A DNA stretch of 43,731 nt, taken from positions 1-43,731 of the forward strand of contig NZ_AMSF01000032.1 in NCBI RefSeq assembly GCF_000334915.1. The letters run 5' to 3'. This stretch comes from Dyella ginsengisoli LA-4. GTDB taxonomy: Bacteria > Pseudomonadota > Gammaproteobacteria > Xanthomonadales > Rhodanobacteraceae. This document shows, in pieces, positions 6,692 through 14,191 of this stretch. The notes below the pieces were generated by a model. It was not told the DNA's origin, did not search any database, and saw only the letters and a list, made by a program, of their open reading frames with translations. The first letter of the stretch is position 1. Each line of letters starts with the position of its first letter. A program made the position numbers and the translations under genes.

Positions 6692-7576
6692 GTGAAGCGC
6701 AAGCCCCCTCCCATGGATCCGCGGGTCGTGGAGACCGCACGACTGCTCAAGGCCCTCGGCAACCCCACGCGATTGCTGGTGCTGTGCCGTCTGTTCCATC
6801 GCGGCGAGGCGTCGGTGGGGGCGCTTGCGGAGGAACTCGGGCTCGGCCTGTCCGCGCTGTCGCAACATCTGTCGCGCATGCGCGAGGAAGGGCTGGTGAG
6901 CCAGCGGCGCCAGGCGCGGCAGCTGTTCTATCGGCTCGACGCCACCGCATCCGCCCAGTTGCCGGCGGTGCTTTCCAGCATCTGCGGTCCGTCCGGACCG
7001 CCTCCCACCGAAGGAGAAGATCCGATGAACAAGACCGTGACTGCCCTGGGTGCCGTGCTCGGCCTGGCTTTCGCCAGCTCCGCCGCACTGGCCGCCGGCA
7101 ACTTCTGGATGACGCCCACCATCCACTCCGCCGGCAAGATGCACGAGCTGCCGCAGGCCTCGTACAAGCCCGACGCCAAGGCCAACTACAAGATCGTGTT
7201 CGGGCTGACCAAGGCCGCCGCCAAGCCGGATGAAGTGAACCCCGGCATCGAGCGCGTGGCGCGCACCGTCAACCTCTACACCTGGGCCGGCGTGCCGCTG
7301 AAGCACCTGCACATCGTCGCCGTGGCGTCCGGTGGGGCCACCGCGATCGCGCTGGACAACGCGCACTATCGCCAGGAGTTCGGCACCGACAACCCGAACC
7401 TGCCGGTGATCGCCGAGCTGCGCAAGGCGGGTGTCGACATCGCGGTCTGCGGGCAGGCGGTCGCCGAGCACAAGTACCCGTACGAAGCCGTCGACAAGAG
7501 CGTCACGCTGGCGCTTTCCGCGCTGACCACGGTCACCGAGCTGCAGCAGAAGGGCTATGCCCTGATGCCGCTCTGA
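6692..7576 (+). CDS. SqrR/BigR-like ArsR regulator continuous in frame with periplasmic DsrE protein
   Basis: One reading frame of about 294 residues (GTG 6692; GTG 6677 and ATG 6713 are alternatives) joins two domains with no stop between. Counting from 6677, residues 13-103 are an ArsR winged helix (LLKALGNPTRLLVLCRLFHR, then LSALSQHLSRMREEGLVSQR). Cys37 and Cys103 are 66 residues apart, the spacing of the persulfide-sensing pair in SqrR (C41/C107) and BigR (C42/C108). A proline-rich linker follows (104-116), then Met117, a hydrophobic signal-like segment and a DsrE domain with Cys258. Homologous regulators normally stop soon after the second cysteine. Either a true fusion is made, with the hydrophobic segment as an anchor, or the regulator stop was lost, or there is a sequence error. 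Confidence 0.72.
   Translation: MKRKPPPMDPRVVETARLLKALGNPTRLLVLCRLFHRGEASVGALAEELGLGLSALSQHLSRMREEGLVSQRRQARQLFYRLDATASAQLPAVLSSICGPSGPPPTEGEDPMNKTVTALGAVLGLAFASSAALAAGNFWMTPTIHSAGKMHELPQASYKPDAKANYKIVFGLTKAAAKPDEVNPGIERVARTVNLYTWAGVPLKHLHIVAVASGGATAIALDNAHYRQEFGTDNPNLPVIAELRKAGVDIAVCGQAVAEHKYPYEAVDKSVTLALSALTTVTELQQKGYALMPL
7025..7576 (+). CDS. DsrE family protein with signal peptide (internal start of the fused frame)
   Basis: ATG 7025 has AAGGAGAAG seven bases upstream, so a separate 183-residue product is likely regardless of the fusion. Residues 1-24 (MNKTVTALGAVLGLAFASSA plus LA/AGN cleavage site) are a clear Sec signal peptide. The mature part is a DsrE/YchN-like fold: YKIVFGLTK, HLHIVAVASGG, and the single cysteine Cys142 in GVDIAVCGQAVAE, the position that carries persulfide in DsrE relatives; it ends in the usual LQQKGYALMPL. 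Periplasmic sulfur trafficking next to thiosulfate dehydrogenase is the likely role. This overlaps the fused entry by design. Confidence 0.82.
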   Translation: MNKTVTALGAVLGLAFASSAALAAGNFWMTPTIHSAGKMHELPQASYKPDAKANYKIVFGLTKAAAKPDEVNPGIERVARTVNLYTWAGVPLKHLHIVAVASGGATAIALDNAHYRQEFGTDNPNLPVIAELRKAGVDIAVCGQAVAEHKYPYEAVDKSVTLALSALTTVTELQQKGYALMPL

Positions 7577-7604
7577 TCCCGAGCCCGACAGCGGAGACAC
7601 GACC

Positions 7605-8573
7605 ATGAACCGTTCGGCCACCCGCCTCGCGGCGACGTGCGTGCTGGCGCTGCTTGCCCTGGTGACCACCGGGGCGGCAGCTGCCCAGAGCACGGACTAC
7701 CTGCCGCCCTGGAACCCGCCGCCAGCGGGCGGCGTGCACTTCAGCGCCCCGCCGGTCGATGCCATCGCCGACCTGCACGGCGATATCGCCGATCCGCAGC
7801 TCACGGTGTTTTTCGCCGGCAACCAGTTCATGGTCGTGCACGACCTGATGGATGCGTTCCGCGAGGCCTATCCGCAGTACCAGCGCATCTACGTCGAGAC
7901 GCTTCCGCCGGGCATCCTGGCCAGGCAGATCGAGAGCGGTTCGCTGGTGATGGGCAACCTGCGCATCGCGTTGAAGCCGGACATCTATACCGCCGGCAAG
8001 GCGGCCATCGCCGAGCGCCAGAAGGAGCATGGCTGGTTCGCCGAAACGGTCGACTACGTGCGCAACCCGCTGGCGATCCTCGTCGCGAGGGGCAACCCGA
8101 AGCACGTCGAGGGGCTGAAGGACCTGGGCCGGCCCGACGTGCGGGTGAGCATGCCGAACCCGGCCTGGGAGGGCATCGCCCGGCAGATCCAGGCCAGCTA
8201 CCGCAAGGCCGGGGGCGAGGCGCTGGTGACCGCGGTGATGAAGACCAAGGTGGCCGACGGCAGCACCTTCCTCACCCACATCCACCACCGGCAGTCGCCG
8301 TTGCGGGTATTGCAGGGCGAGTCGGACGCGGCGCCCGTGTGGTCCACCGAGGCGTATTTCCAGCAGGAGATCCTGCATCGCCCGGTCGAGACGATCGCGA
8401 TTCCCGCCGACCAGAACTCCATCGCCACCTACACTGCCGCACGCATGAAGGACGCCCCGCACGCGCAGGCTGCGAAGGATTTCCTGCACTTCATGCAGAC
8501 GCCGGCGGCGCAGGCGATCTACCGCAAATACGGTTTCCAGACTGTCGGTGGAGGCGATCATGCGGCGCATTGA
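7605..8573 (+). CDS. Secreted ModA-like substrate-binding protein without transporter partners
   Basis: A 322-residue protein with a signal peptide (cleavage near AAA/QST, about residue 27). The body resembles type II periplasmic binding proteins of the molybdate/extracellular group: LTVFFAGNQFMVVHDLMDAF, LPPGILARQIESGSLVMG, YVRNPLAILVARGNPKHV, and VSMPNPAWEGIARQI. No ABC permease or ATPase gene lies nearby. Histidines cluster in LTHIHHRQSP and at the C-terminus (GGGDHAAH), possibly a metal or heme-related site. It sits inside the thiosulfate operon (28 bases after dsrE, overlapping tsdB by 14 bases), so it may bind a sulfur oxyanion or metal as a chaperone or sensor. Ligand unknown. Confidence 0.8.
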   Translation: MNRSATRLAATCVLALLALVTTGAAAAQSTDYLPPWNPPPAGGVHFSAPPVDAIADLHGDIADPQLTVFFAGNQFMVVHDLMDAFREAYPQYQRIYVETLPPGILARQIESGSLVMGNLRIALKPDIYTAGKAAIAERQKEHGWFAETVDYVRNPLAILVARGNPKHVEGLKDLGRPDVRVSMPNPAWEGIARQIQASYRKAGGEALVTAVMKTKVADGSTFLTHIHHRQSPLRVLQGESDAAPVWSTEAYFQQEILHRPVETIAIPADQNSIATYTAARMKDAPHAQAAKDFLHFMQTPAAQAIYRKYGFQTVGGGDHAAH

Positions 8574-9237
8574 TCATTGGTGCGGATATGCGGTCGCCGC
8601 GGTTGCGCTGTGGCTGGTCGCCATCTCGCCGGCCACCGCACAGGATGCAGCGACCATCGCCACACAGGGCAATGGCAAGGGTGCGGCGCCCTGCCAGACC
8701 TGTCACGCCCCTGACGGCGGCGGCCAGGCGTCCGGGGGTTTTCCGCGGCTGGCCGGGGAGAACGCGGCCTACCTGCAGGCGCAGCTCGAAGCCTTCGCCA
8801 GCGGCACGCGGGACAACCCGGTGATGAAGCTGCAGGCCAGTGCGCTGACCGAGGCGGAACGCAAGGCGCTGGCGATCTACTTCAGCAGGATGCCGGCAGT
8901 CGCCACGCCGGATGCCGCGGGCACCACGCCCTTTGCCGATCCGCAGCACCTCGGCGAGACGCTGGCCACGCGCGGGCGCTGGTCGAAACAGGTGCCCGCC
9001 TGCGTGCAGTGCCATGGCCCGGGCGGCGTGGGCGTGGGAGCGGATTTCCCGCCGCTGGCGGGGCAGTCGGCCAACTATCTGGCGGCGCAGCTCAAGGCCT
9101 TCCGCAGCGGCAGTCGCCACAACGATCCGATGGGTCTGATGCGCAACATCAGCCATTCGCTGAGCGACCAGGACATCGATGCGGTGGCGCACTGGTTCGC
9201 CGCCCAACCGTTTCCGGCGAAGGAGTCCCGTCCATGA
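8560..9237 (+). CDS. tsdB: Diheme cytochrome c4-type electron acceptor, TsdB-like
   Basis: A 225-residue periplasmic cytochrome with a signal peptide ending in ATA/QDA. Two tandem class I cytochrome c domains each hold a heme site: C45-QT-C48-H49 and C148-VQ-C151-H152. The repeated FPRLAGENAAYLQAQLEAF and FPPLAGQSANYLAAQLKAF are the cytochrome c4 hallmark. In other bacteria TsdB, a c4-type diheme protein, accepts electrons from TsdA; the four-base overlap (ATGA) with tsdA fits that. The start at 8560 has GGAGG six bases upstream. It then likely feeds a terminal oxidase. Confidence 0.88.
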   Translation: MRRIDHWCGYAVAAVALWLVAISPATAQDAATIATQGNGKGAAPCQTCHAPDGGGQASGGFPRLAGENAAYLQAQLEAFASGTRDNPVMKLQASALTEAERKALAIYFSRMPAVATPDAAGTTPFADPQHLGETLATRGRWSKQVPACVQCHGPGGVGVGADFPPLAGQSANYLAAQLKAFRSGSRHNDPMGLMRNISHSLSDQDIDAVAHWFAAQPFPAKESRP

Positions 9238-10202
9238 CACCGCGTCATCTGCTCATCGGCCTTTCCGTGCTGGTGCTGGCGGCCTGTTCGCAGGCCGCCC
9301 CGCCGGAAGCTTCCAAGCCAACGCCAGCCGCTGCCGCGCAAGCGACTGGCCCGGCGACCCATGCCCAGGCCGCGGCCGCCGCAAAGGCCAGGCCGGCCGC
9401 GTTCGAACCGCCGCCGGAATCGGCGATTCCTGAGGGGCCGTTCGGCGACGTGGTGCGCGAGGGGCGCGAGATCTTCGTCAACACCGACGTGGCAGCGAAG
9501 GCCTACGTCGGCAACGGCCTGCGCTGTTCCAACTGCCACCTCGATGCCGGACGGCTGGCCAACTCGGCGCCGTTGTGGGGCGCCTATGTGGCCTATCCCG
9601 CCTACCGCGCGAAGAACGGCCATGTGAACACGCTGGGCGAACGCCTGCAGGGCTGTTTCAAGTACAGCATGAACGGCAAGGCGCCCCCGCTGGACTCGAA
9701 GGAGATGGTGGCGCTGGAAACCTATGCGTTCTGGATGGCCAAGGGCGCGCCCACCGGCGAGAAGCTGCCGGGCGCGGGCTATCCGAAGAAGGGCTTCAAG
9801 CCGCCGCAGCCGCCGGACTATGCGCGCGGCGAAGCGGTGTTCAAGGCGCATTGCGCGCTGTGCCACGGTGCCGACGGGCAGGGCCAGCAGGTGGCCGGGC
9901 GCTACGTGTTCCCGCCACTTTGGGGGCCGGACTCGTTCAACTGGGGCGCCGGCATGCACCAGCTCGACAACGCGGCGGCCTTCATCAAGGCCAACATGCC
10001 GTTGAGCCAGGGCGGCACGCTCACCGACCAGGACGCGTGGGACGTGGCGATGTACATGGACGGGCACGAGCGCCCGCAGGATCCGCGCTACAAGGGTGAC
10101 CTGGCGGCCACCCGCAAGGCCTACCACGACACGCCGATGTCGCTGTACGGCACCACGGTGAACGGCCATCTGCTGGGCTCGGCACCGGCCACGCGGAACT
10201 AG
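9234..10202 (+). CDS. tsdA: Thiosulfate dehydrogenase (tetrathionate-forming), lipoprotein form
   Basis: A 322-residue diheme enzyme oxidising two thiosulfates to tetrathionate. The first domain is SoxA-like: heme site C98-SN-C101-H102 in LRCSNCHLDAGR, and Cys141 in ERLQGCFKYSMNG, the position of the cysteine ligand of heme 1 that defines TsdA. The second heme is C207-AL-C210-H211, with Met255 (IKANMPLSQGG) the likely distal ligand. The residue before that methionine is Asn, where the Allochromatium enzyme has the switching lysine. The signal LVLAAC at residues 13-18 is a lipobox, so the enzyme is probably membrane-tethered, followed by an Ala/Pro-rich tether (20-65). Thiosulfate-oxidising Rhodanobacter are known. 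Confidence 0.92.
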   Translation: MTPRHLLIGLSVLVLAACSQAAPPEASKPTPAAAAQATGPATHAQAAAAAKARPAAFEPPPESAIPEGPFGDVVREGREIFVNTDVAAKAYVGNGLRCSNCHLDAGRLANSAPLWGAYVAYPAYRAKNGHVNTLGERLQGCFKYSMNGKAPPLDSKEMVALETYAFWMAKGAPTGEKLPGAGYPKKGFKPPQPPDYARGEAVFKAHCALCHGADGQGQQVAGRYVFPPLWGPDSFNWGAGMHQLDNAAAFIKANMPLSQGGTLTDQDAWDVAMYMDGHERPQDPRYKGDLAATRKAYHDTPMSLYGTTVNGHLLGSAPATRN

Positions 10203-10289
10203 GCGGGTGCGGATGCTGCTGGAGGCCGCGCCTCGCGCCGGTGCGGCCATCCGCACGTGGTGGCCCGTCCCGATTCGCAGGATCGGTTG

Positions 10290-11144
10290 ATGGCCGCTCC
10301 GGTAGTGTCGATCGGTCCGCTGGCGTGGTCGCTGGGCACGGTGCTGCTGGTGGCCGGCGTCTTCGTCGCACTGGCGGTGGCGTCGTTCCTGCATCGTCGT
10401 GGCCAGGCCAGGGTGGAGCCGGCGCTGTGGGCGCTGCTCGCGCTTTCGTTGCTGGTCGCGCGGATCGCCTTCGTGGTGCGCTGGTGGCCGCAGTACGCGG
10501 CGTCGCCGCTGTCGATGCTCGATCCCCGCGATGGCGGTTTTTCGCCCCTGGCCGGCGTGGTCGCGCTGGGGCTCGGCGTGCTTGGCCTGATCTGGCGGCG
10601 ACCGATGCTGCGGCTGCCGCTGACGGCCTCGCTGGCAGGCGGCCTGCTGGTCTGGGGCTTCGGCCTGCTCGTCGCGGACCGGCTGGACGCCGCCATGCAC
10701 ACGCCGCTGCCGGCACTCACCCTGCGCGATCTGGACGACCGTCCGGTGGACCTGCGCGCCTTTGCGGGCAAGCCGGTGGTGGTCAATCTGTGGGCGACAT
10801 GGTGCCCGCCGTGCCGGCGCGAACTGCCGGTGCTGATCCGCGCACAGCAGGTGGACCGGCAGGTGCACTTCGTGTTCGTCGACCAGGGCGAATCCGCGGC
10901 CGAGGTGCGCGCCTATCTCGCGGCGAGCGGGTTGCGCGCAGACCACATGCTGGTCGATCCGGCCCAGTCGCTGGCGCAGCAGATGAACGCCCGGGTGTTC
11001 CCGACCACGTTGTTCTTCGATGCCGGCGGCGTTTTGCGTAGCATGCATGTAGGAGCGCTGTCGCCGGCCACCCTGGCCGCCGAGATGCGGCTCATTCTGT
11101 CCGGTGCCCCGTCGGCGCCGATCCACGCTGGAGTAACCCGATGA
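10290..11144 (+). CDS. Membrane-anchored TlpA/DsbE-like thiol-disulfide reductase
   Basis: A 284-residue protein from ATG 10290 (AGGA about eight bases upstream; GTG 10257 and 10260 are in-frame alternatives). Four hydrophobic helices occupy roughly residues 11-34, 46-66, 86-103 and 113-130; a thioredoxin domain follows (135-270) with active site W-C172-PP-C175 in NLWATWCPPCRREL and the cis-proline in RVFPTTLFF. The periplasmic thioredoxin domain probably keeps cysteines of the cytochromes or the sulfur carrier reduced, as TlpA/CcmG proteins do. The multi-helix N-terminus is longer than a standard CcmG anchor and resembles the LGT-like anchors seen in some TlpA proteins. Confidence 0.87.
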   Translation: MAAPVVSIGPLAWSLGTVLLVAGVFVALAVASFLHRRGQARVEPALWALLALSLLVARIAFVVRWWPQYAASPLSMLDPRDGGFSPLAGVVALGLGVLGLIWRRPMLRLPLTASLAGGLLVWGFGLLVADRLDAAMHTPLPALTLRDLDDRPVDLRAFAGKPVVVNLWATWCPPCRRELPVLIRAQQVDRQVHFVFVDQGESAAEVRAYLAASGLRADHMLVDPAQSLAQQMNARVFPTTLFFDAGGVLRSMHVGALSPATLAAEMRLILSGAPSAPIHAGVTR

Positions 11145-11899
11145 AGTTTCATTTGCTGGGCCTGGCCCTGCTGCTGAGTGCCTGTGCCCAGGCGCAGGAT
11201 GCGCCCAAGTACCCGGCGCCGGTGCAGGCGTTGCAGCAGAAGGTGGGCCTGGAGATCAAGGGCAGCCTGCCGGCCCCCGATGGCTACCGCGCCTATCTGG
11301 CGAGCTACCGCGGCCATCTGGTGCCGCTTTACGTGCCGCCGGACGGCAAGCATGCCTTCGTCGGCGAGATGTTCGACGAGAACGGGCACGACCTCACCCA
11401 GGCACCGATGGCCGAAGCCAGCCGGCCCGTGTTCGATGCCGGTACCTGGAACAGCCTGGAGAAGTCGACCTGGATCGCCGAGGGCTCGCCGAAGGCGTCG
11501 CGCATCGTCTACGTGTTCAACGACACCGAGTGCCCGTACTGCCATCACCTGTGGGCGGCGATCCAGCCGAAGCTGGCCAAGGGTGACGTGCAGGTGCGCT
11601 ACGTGATGGTCGCGGTGATCGCGCCGAAGAGCGAGCCGCGCGCCGCCGCCGTGCTGGACGCGTCCGATCCGGCCGCCACCCTGCGCCAGCACGAGCAGCA
11701 CTTCGGCAACAGTCCGGTGCAGCCGTTGGCGAAGGTCTCCGCGGCGACGGCGAAGAAGCTGGATGACAACGCGGCGCTGATGGACCAGCTGGGCGTCACC
11801 GGCACGCCCGCGGTGATCTACAAGGATGCCGACGGCAAGATCCGCATGGCCGACGGCATGCCGCCGCCGGACATGCTGGACGCGATCTTCGGCAAGTAA
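11141..11899 (+). CDS. dsbG: DsbC/DsbG-like thiol:disulfide interchange protein
   Basis: A 252-residue secreted protein (lipobox-like LLLSACAQAQ, C15). A DsbC-type dimerisation region (residues 20-100) precedes a thioredoxin fold with C131-PY-C134 in VFNDTECPYCHHLW, the CPYC variant typical of DsbG, and the cis-Pro at 223 in LGVTGTPAVIYKDADGK. It overlaps the previous gene by four bases (ATGA) and ends the operon before a strong terminator. In this setting it may protect or repair the TsdA cysteine ligand or the DsrE cysteine; that is inference. Confidence 0.88.
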   Translation: MKFHLLGLALLLSACAQAQDAPKYPAPVQALQQKVGLEIKGSLPAPDGYRAYLASYRGHLVPLYVPPDGKHAFVGEMFDENGHDLTQAPMAEASRPVFDAGTWNSLEKSTWIAEGSPKASRIVYVFNDTECPYCHHLWAAIQPKLAKGDVQVRYVMVAVIAPKSEPRAAAVLDASDPAATLRQHEQHFGNSPVQPLAKVSAATAKKLDDNAALMDQLGVTGTPAVIYKDADGKIRMADGMPPPDMLDAIFGK

Positions 11900-11920
11900 G
11901 GCCGGGCCACTGCGGGTACG

Positions 11921-11946
11921 AAAAAGCCGCCCGTGGGCGGCTTTTT
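11921..11946. terminator. Bidirectional terminator between dsbG and typA
   Basis: AAAAAGCCGCCC and GGGCGGCTTTTT form a perfect 12-bp inverted repeat around a GT centre, with an A run on one side and a T run on the other. It lies between convergent genes and should stop transcription both ways. Confidence 0.93.
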
Positions 11947-11970
11947 CGCGAGGTGAACCGGAACGCCCGG

Positions 11971-13800
11971 TCAGCCGCCGCGCGAGGCCCGCTTGCGGTC
12001 GTTCTCGGTCAGGTGCTTCTTGCGCAGGCGGATTTCCTTCGGCGTGACCTCGACCAGCTCGTCGTCGTCGATGAAGTCCAGCGCCTGCTCCAGCGAGAAC
12101 TTGATCGCCGGGGACAGCTGGATCGCATCGTCCTTGCCCGAGGCGCGCATGTTGGTCAGCGGCTTGGGCTTGATCGCATTGACGGTGAGGTCGTTGTCCT
12201 TGGCGTGGATGCCGACCAGCTGGCCTTCGTACACGTTGTCGCCCTCGGCGGCGAACAGCTTGCCGCGCTCCTGCAGCGGCCCCAGCGAGTAGGCGGGGGT
12301 GGTGCCGGCGGCGTTGGCGATCATCACGCCGTTCTGGCGCTTGGCGATCTGGCCTTCTTCCTTCGGACCGTAATGGTCGAACACGTGGAACAGCAGGCCC
12401 GAGCCCTGGGTGAGGGTCTTGAACTGGTTCTGGAAGCCGATCAGGCCACGCGCCGGGATCATGTACTCCAGGCGCACGCGACCCTTGCCGTCCGGCTCCA
12501 TGTTCTTCAGCTGGCCCTTGCGGATGCCCAGGCGCTCCATCACCGGGCCCTGGTGGATCTCTTCCACGTCGACCACCAGCTGTTCGATCGGCTCCATCTT
12601 CTGGCCGTCGATCTCCTTGATGATCACTTCCGGGCGCGACACGGCCAGCTCGTAGCCCTCGCGACGCATGTTCTCGATCAGCACCGACAGGTGCAGCTCA
12701 CCGCGGCCTGAAACCAGGAACTTGTCCGCGTCCGAACCCTGCTCGACGCGCAGCGCCACGTTGTGCACCTGCTCGCGCTCGAGGCGGTCCTTCAGCTGGC
12801 GGCTGGTGAGGAACTTGCCGCCGGAGAGGTCCTTGTTGCCGGCGAACGGCGAGTTGTTGACCTGGAAGGTCATCGAGATGGTCGGCTCGTCGACGGTCAG
12901 CGCCGGCAGCGCCTCCGGGGTGTCCAGCGCGCAGACGGTGTCGGAGATGGTCAGGTCGGCGATGCCGGAGATGGCGACGATGTCGCCGGCCTCGGCACTG
13001 TCCTGCTCGATCCGCTCCAGGCCGAGGAAGCCCAGCACCTGCAGCACCTTGCCCTGGCGCTTCTTGCCGTGGCGGTCGATGATCGCCACCGGCATGTTCT
13101 TCTTCAGGGTGCCGCGCTGGATCCGGCCGATGCCGATCACGCCGACGAAGTTGTTGTAGTCCAGCTGGCTGATGCGCATCTGGAACGGGCCTTCCGGGTC
13201 GACCTCCGGCTTCGGCGCGTGCTGCATGATCGCTTCGTACAGCGGGGTCATGTCGCCTTCGCGGGCATTCTCGTCCAGCGAGGCGTAGCCGTTCAGCGCC
13301 GAGGCGTAGACGATCGGGAAGTCCATCTGCTCGGGCGTGGCGCCGAGGCGGTCGAACAGATCCCACACCTGCTCCACCACCCACTCCGGACGCGAGCCGG
13401 GGCGGTCGATCTTGTTGATCACCACGATCGGCTTGAAGCCCATCGCGAACGCCTTCTGGGTCACGAAGCGGGTCTGCGGCATCGGACCGTCCAGCGCGTC
13501 GACCAGGATCAGCACGGTGTCCACCATCGACAGCACGCGCTCCACCTCGCCGCCGAAGTCGGCGTGTCCGGGGGTGTCGACGATGTTGATGCGGTTGCCG
13601 TTCCAGGTGATCGCGGTGTTCTTGGCCAGGATGGTGATGCCGCGCTCCTTTTCCTGGTCGTTCGAATCCATCACGCGCTCGGCCAGCACGGTGCGTTCGG
13701 CCAGGGTGCCGGACTGCTTCAGCAACTGGTCGACGAGGGTGGTCTTGCCGTGGTCGACGTGGGCGACGATGGCGATGTTGCGCAGGTTTTCGATAGACAT
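11971..13800 (-). CDS. typA: Translational GTPase TypA/BipA
   Basis: A 609-residue ribosome-binding GTPase that supports 50S assembly and growth under stress or cold. G1 is [20 protein letters not shown]2 region [12 protein letters not shown]3 [17 protein letters not shown]4 NKIDRPGSR. Domains II, III/V and the TypA-specific C-terminal domain ([31 protein letters not shown]) are intact. The start at 13800 ([20 protein letters not shown]) is universal in the family; the open frame continues upstream without a start signal. It is monocistronic, ends against the shared terminator at 11921-11946, and has its own promoter about 65 bases upstream. Confidence 0.98.
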   Translation of the reverse strand: MSIENLRNIAIVAHVDHGKTTLVDQLLKQSGTLAERTVLAERVMDSNDQEKERGITILAKNTAITWNGNRINIVDTPGHADFGGEVERVLSMVDTVLILVDALDGPMPQTRFVTQKAFAMGFKPIVVINKIDRPGSRPEWVVEQVWDLFDRLGATPEQMDFPIVYASALNGYASLDENAREGDMTPLYEAIMQHAPKPEVDPEGPFQMRISQLDYNNFVGVIGIGRIQRGTLKKNMPVAIIDRHGKKRQGKVLQVLGFLGLERIEQDSAEAGDIVAISGIADLTISDTVCALDTPEALPALTVDEPTISMTFQVNNSPFAGNKDLSGGKFLTSRQLKDRLEREQVHNVALRVEQGSDADKFLVSGRGELHLSVLIENMRREGYELAVSRPEVIIKEIDGQKMEPIEQLVVDVEEIHQGPVMERLGIRKGQLKNMEPDGKGRVRLEYMIPARGLIGFQNQFKTLTQGSGLLFHVFDHYGPKEEGQIAKRQNGVMIANAAGTTPAYSLGPLQERGKLFAAEGDNVYEGQLVGIHAKDNDLTVNAIKPKPLTNMRASGKDDAIQLSPAIKFSLEQALDFIDDDELVEVTPKEIRLRKKHLTENDRKRASRGG

Positions 13801-13864
13801 GGGTAAAGGCTCGGCGGGCGCCGTAAGGGCCGCCTGAAGGGTGGGCTGAAGGAATAACCGCCGG

Positions 13865-13870
13865 ATTATA
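13865..13870 (-). promoter_or_regulatory. Likely -10 box of typA
   Basis: The minus strand reads a perfect TATAAT here, 64 bases before the typA start. The -35 region 17 bases further up (CAGCAA) is a poor match, so the box is credible but the promoter is not certain. Confidence 0.5.
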
Positions 13871-13973
13871 CGGGCTTGTGTGACAGATTGCTGCGTCGCC
13901 GCGTATGGCGGTTCAGGCGGGACCGGGTGGGCCGGGGGGCATGCGAGCGGGGTGGCGGGCGTCTCCTGATCAA

Positions 13974-14154
13974 ACAGGAGCGGCTTCACGGGTGACCGGC
14001 GGGGGCTGGGCCATGGTGGGAAAGGGCATCGCGACTGAAGTCGCTCCTGCAGGGGGCAAGCGGAGGCCTCGACCCGTGTGGGAGCGGCTTCAGCCGCGAC
14101 GGCGGGCGGTGGACCGCCGGTAATGCGTCGCGACTGAAGTCGCTCCTGCAGGGG
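13974..14154. repeat. Cluster of four REP elements between typA and lipase
   Basis: Four copies of the REP core GGAGCGGCTTCAGCCGCGA or its variant GTCGCGACTGAAGTCGCTCC occur: 13975-13990 (truncated, plus), 14026-14054 (minus), 14076-14100 (plus) and 14124-14154 (minus), in alternating orientation. They fill most of the 13801-14191 gap, which holds no gene. The two minus-orientation copies are almost identical to each other (GCGACTGAAGTCGC core) and differ from the plus copies, giving two REP subtypes arranged as paired hairpins. Confidence 0.85.
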
Positions 14155-14191
14155 ATTCGTGCCTGAGAGCGGGCTGTTTGCGGTGCCGGGC

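Noticed and set aside
9075-11126. 683-codon minus-strand frame
   Set aside because: Antisense to tsdB, tsdA and the TlpA-like gene, which have heme and CXXC motifs; the frame is a GC-rich shadow.
13801-13989. N-terminal extension of TypA
   Set aside because: The 63 extra residues lack a ribosome site and any family match, and cross the TATAAT box; [20 protein letters not shown] is the normal start.
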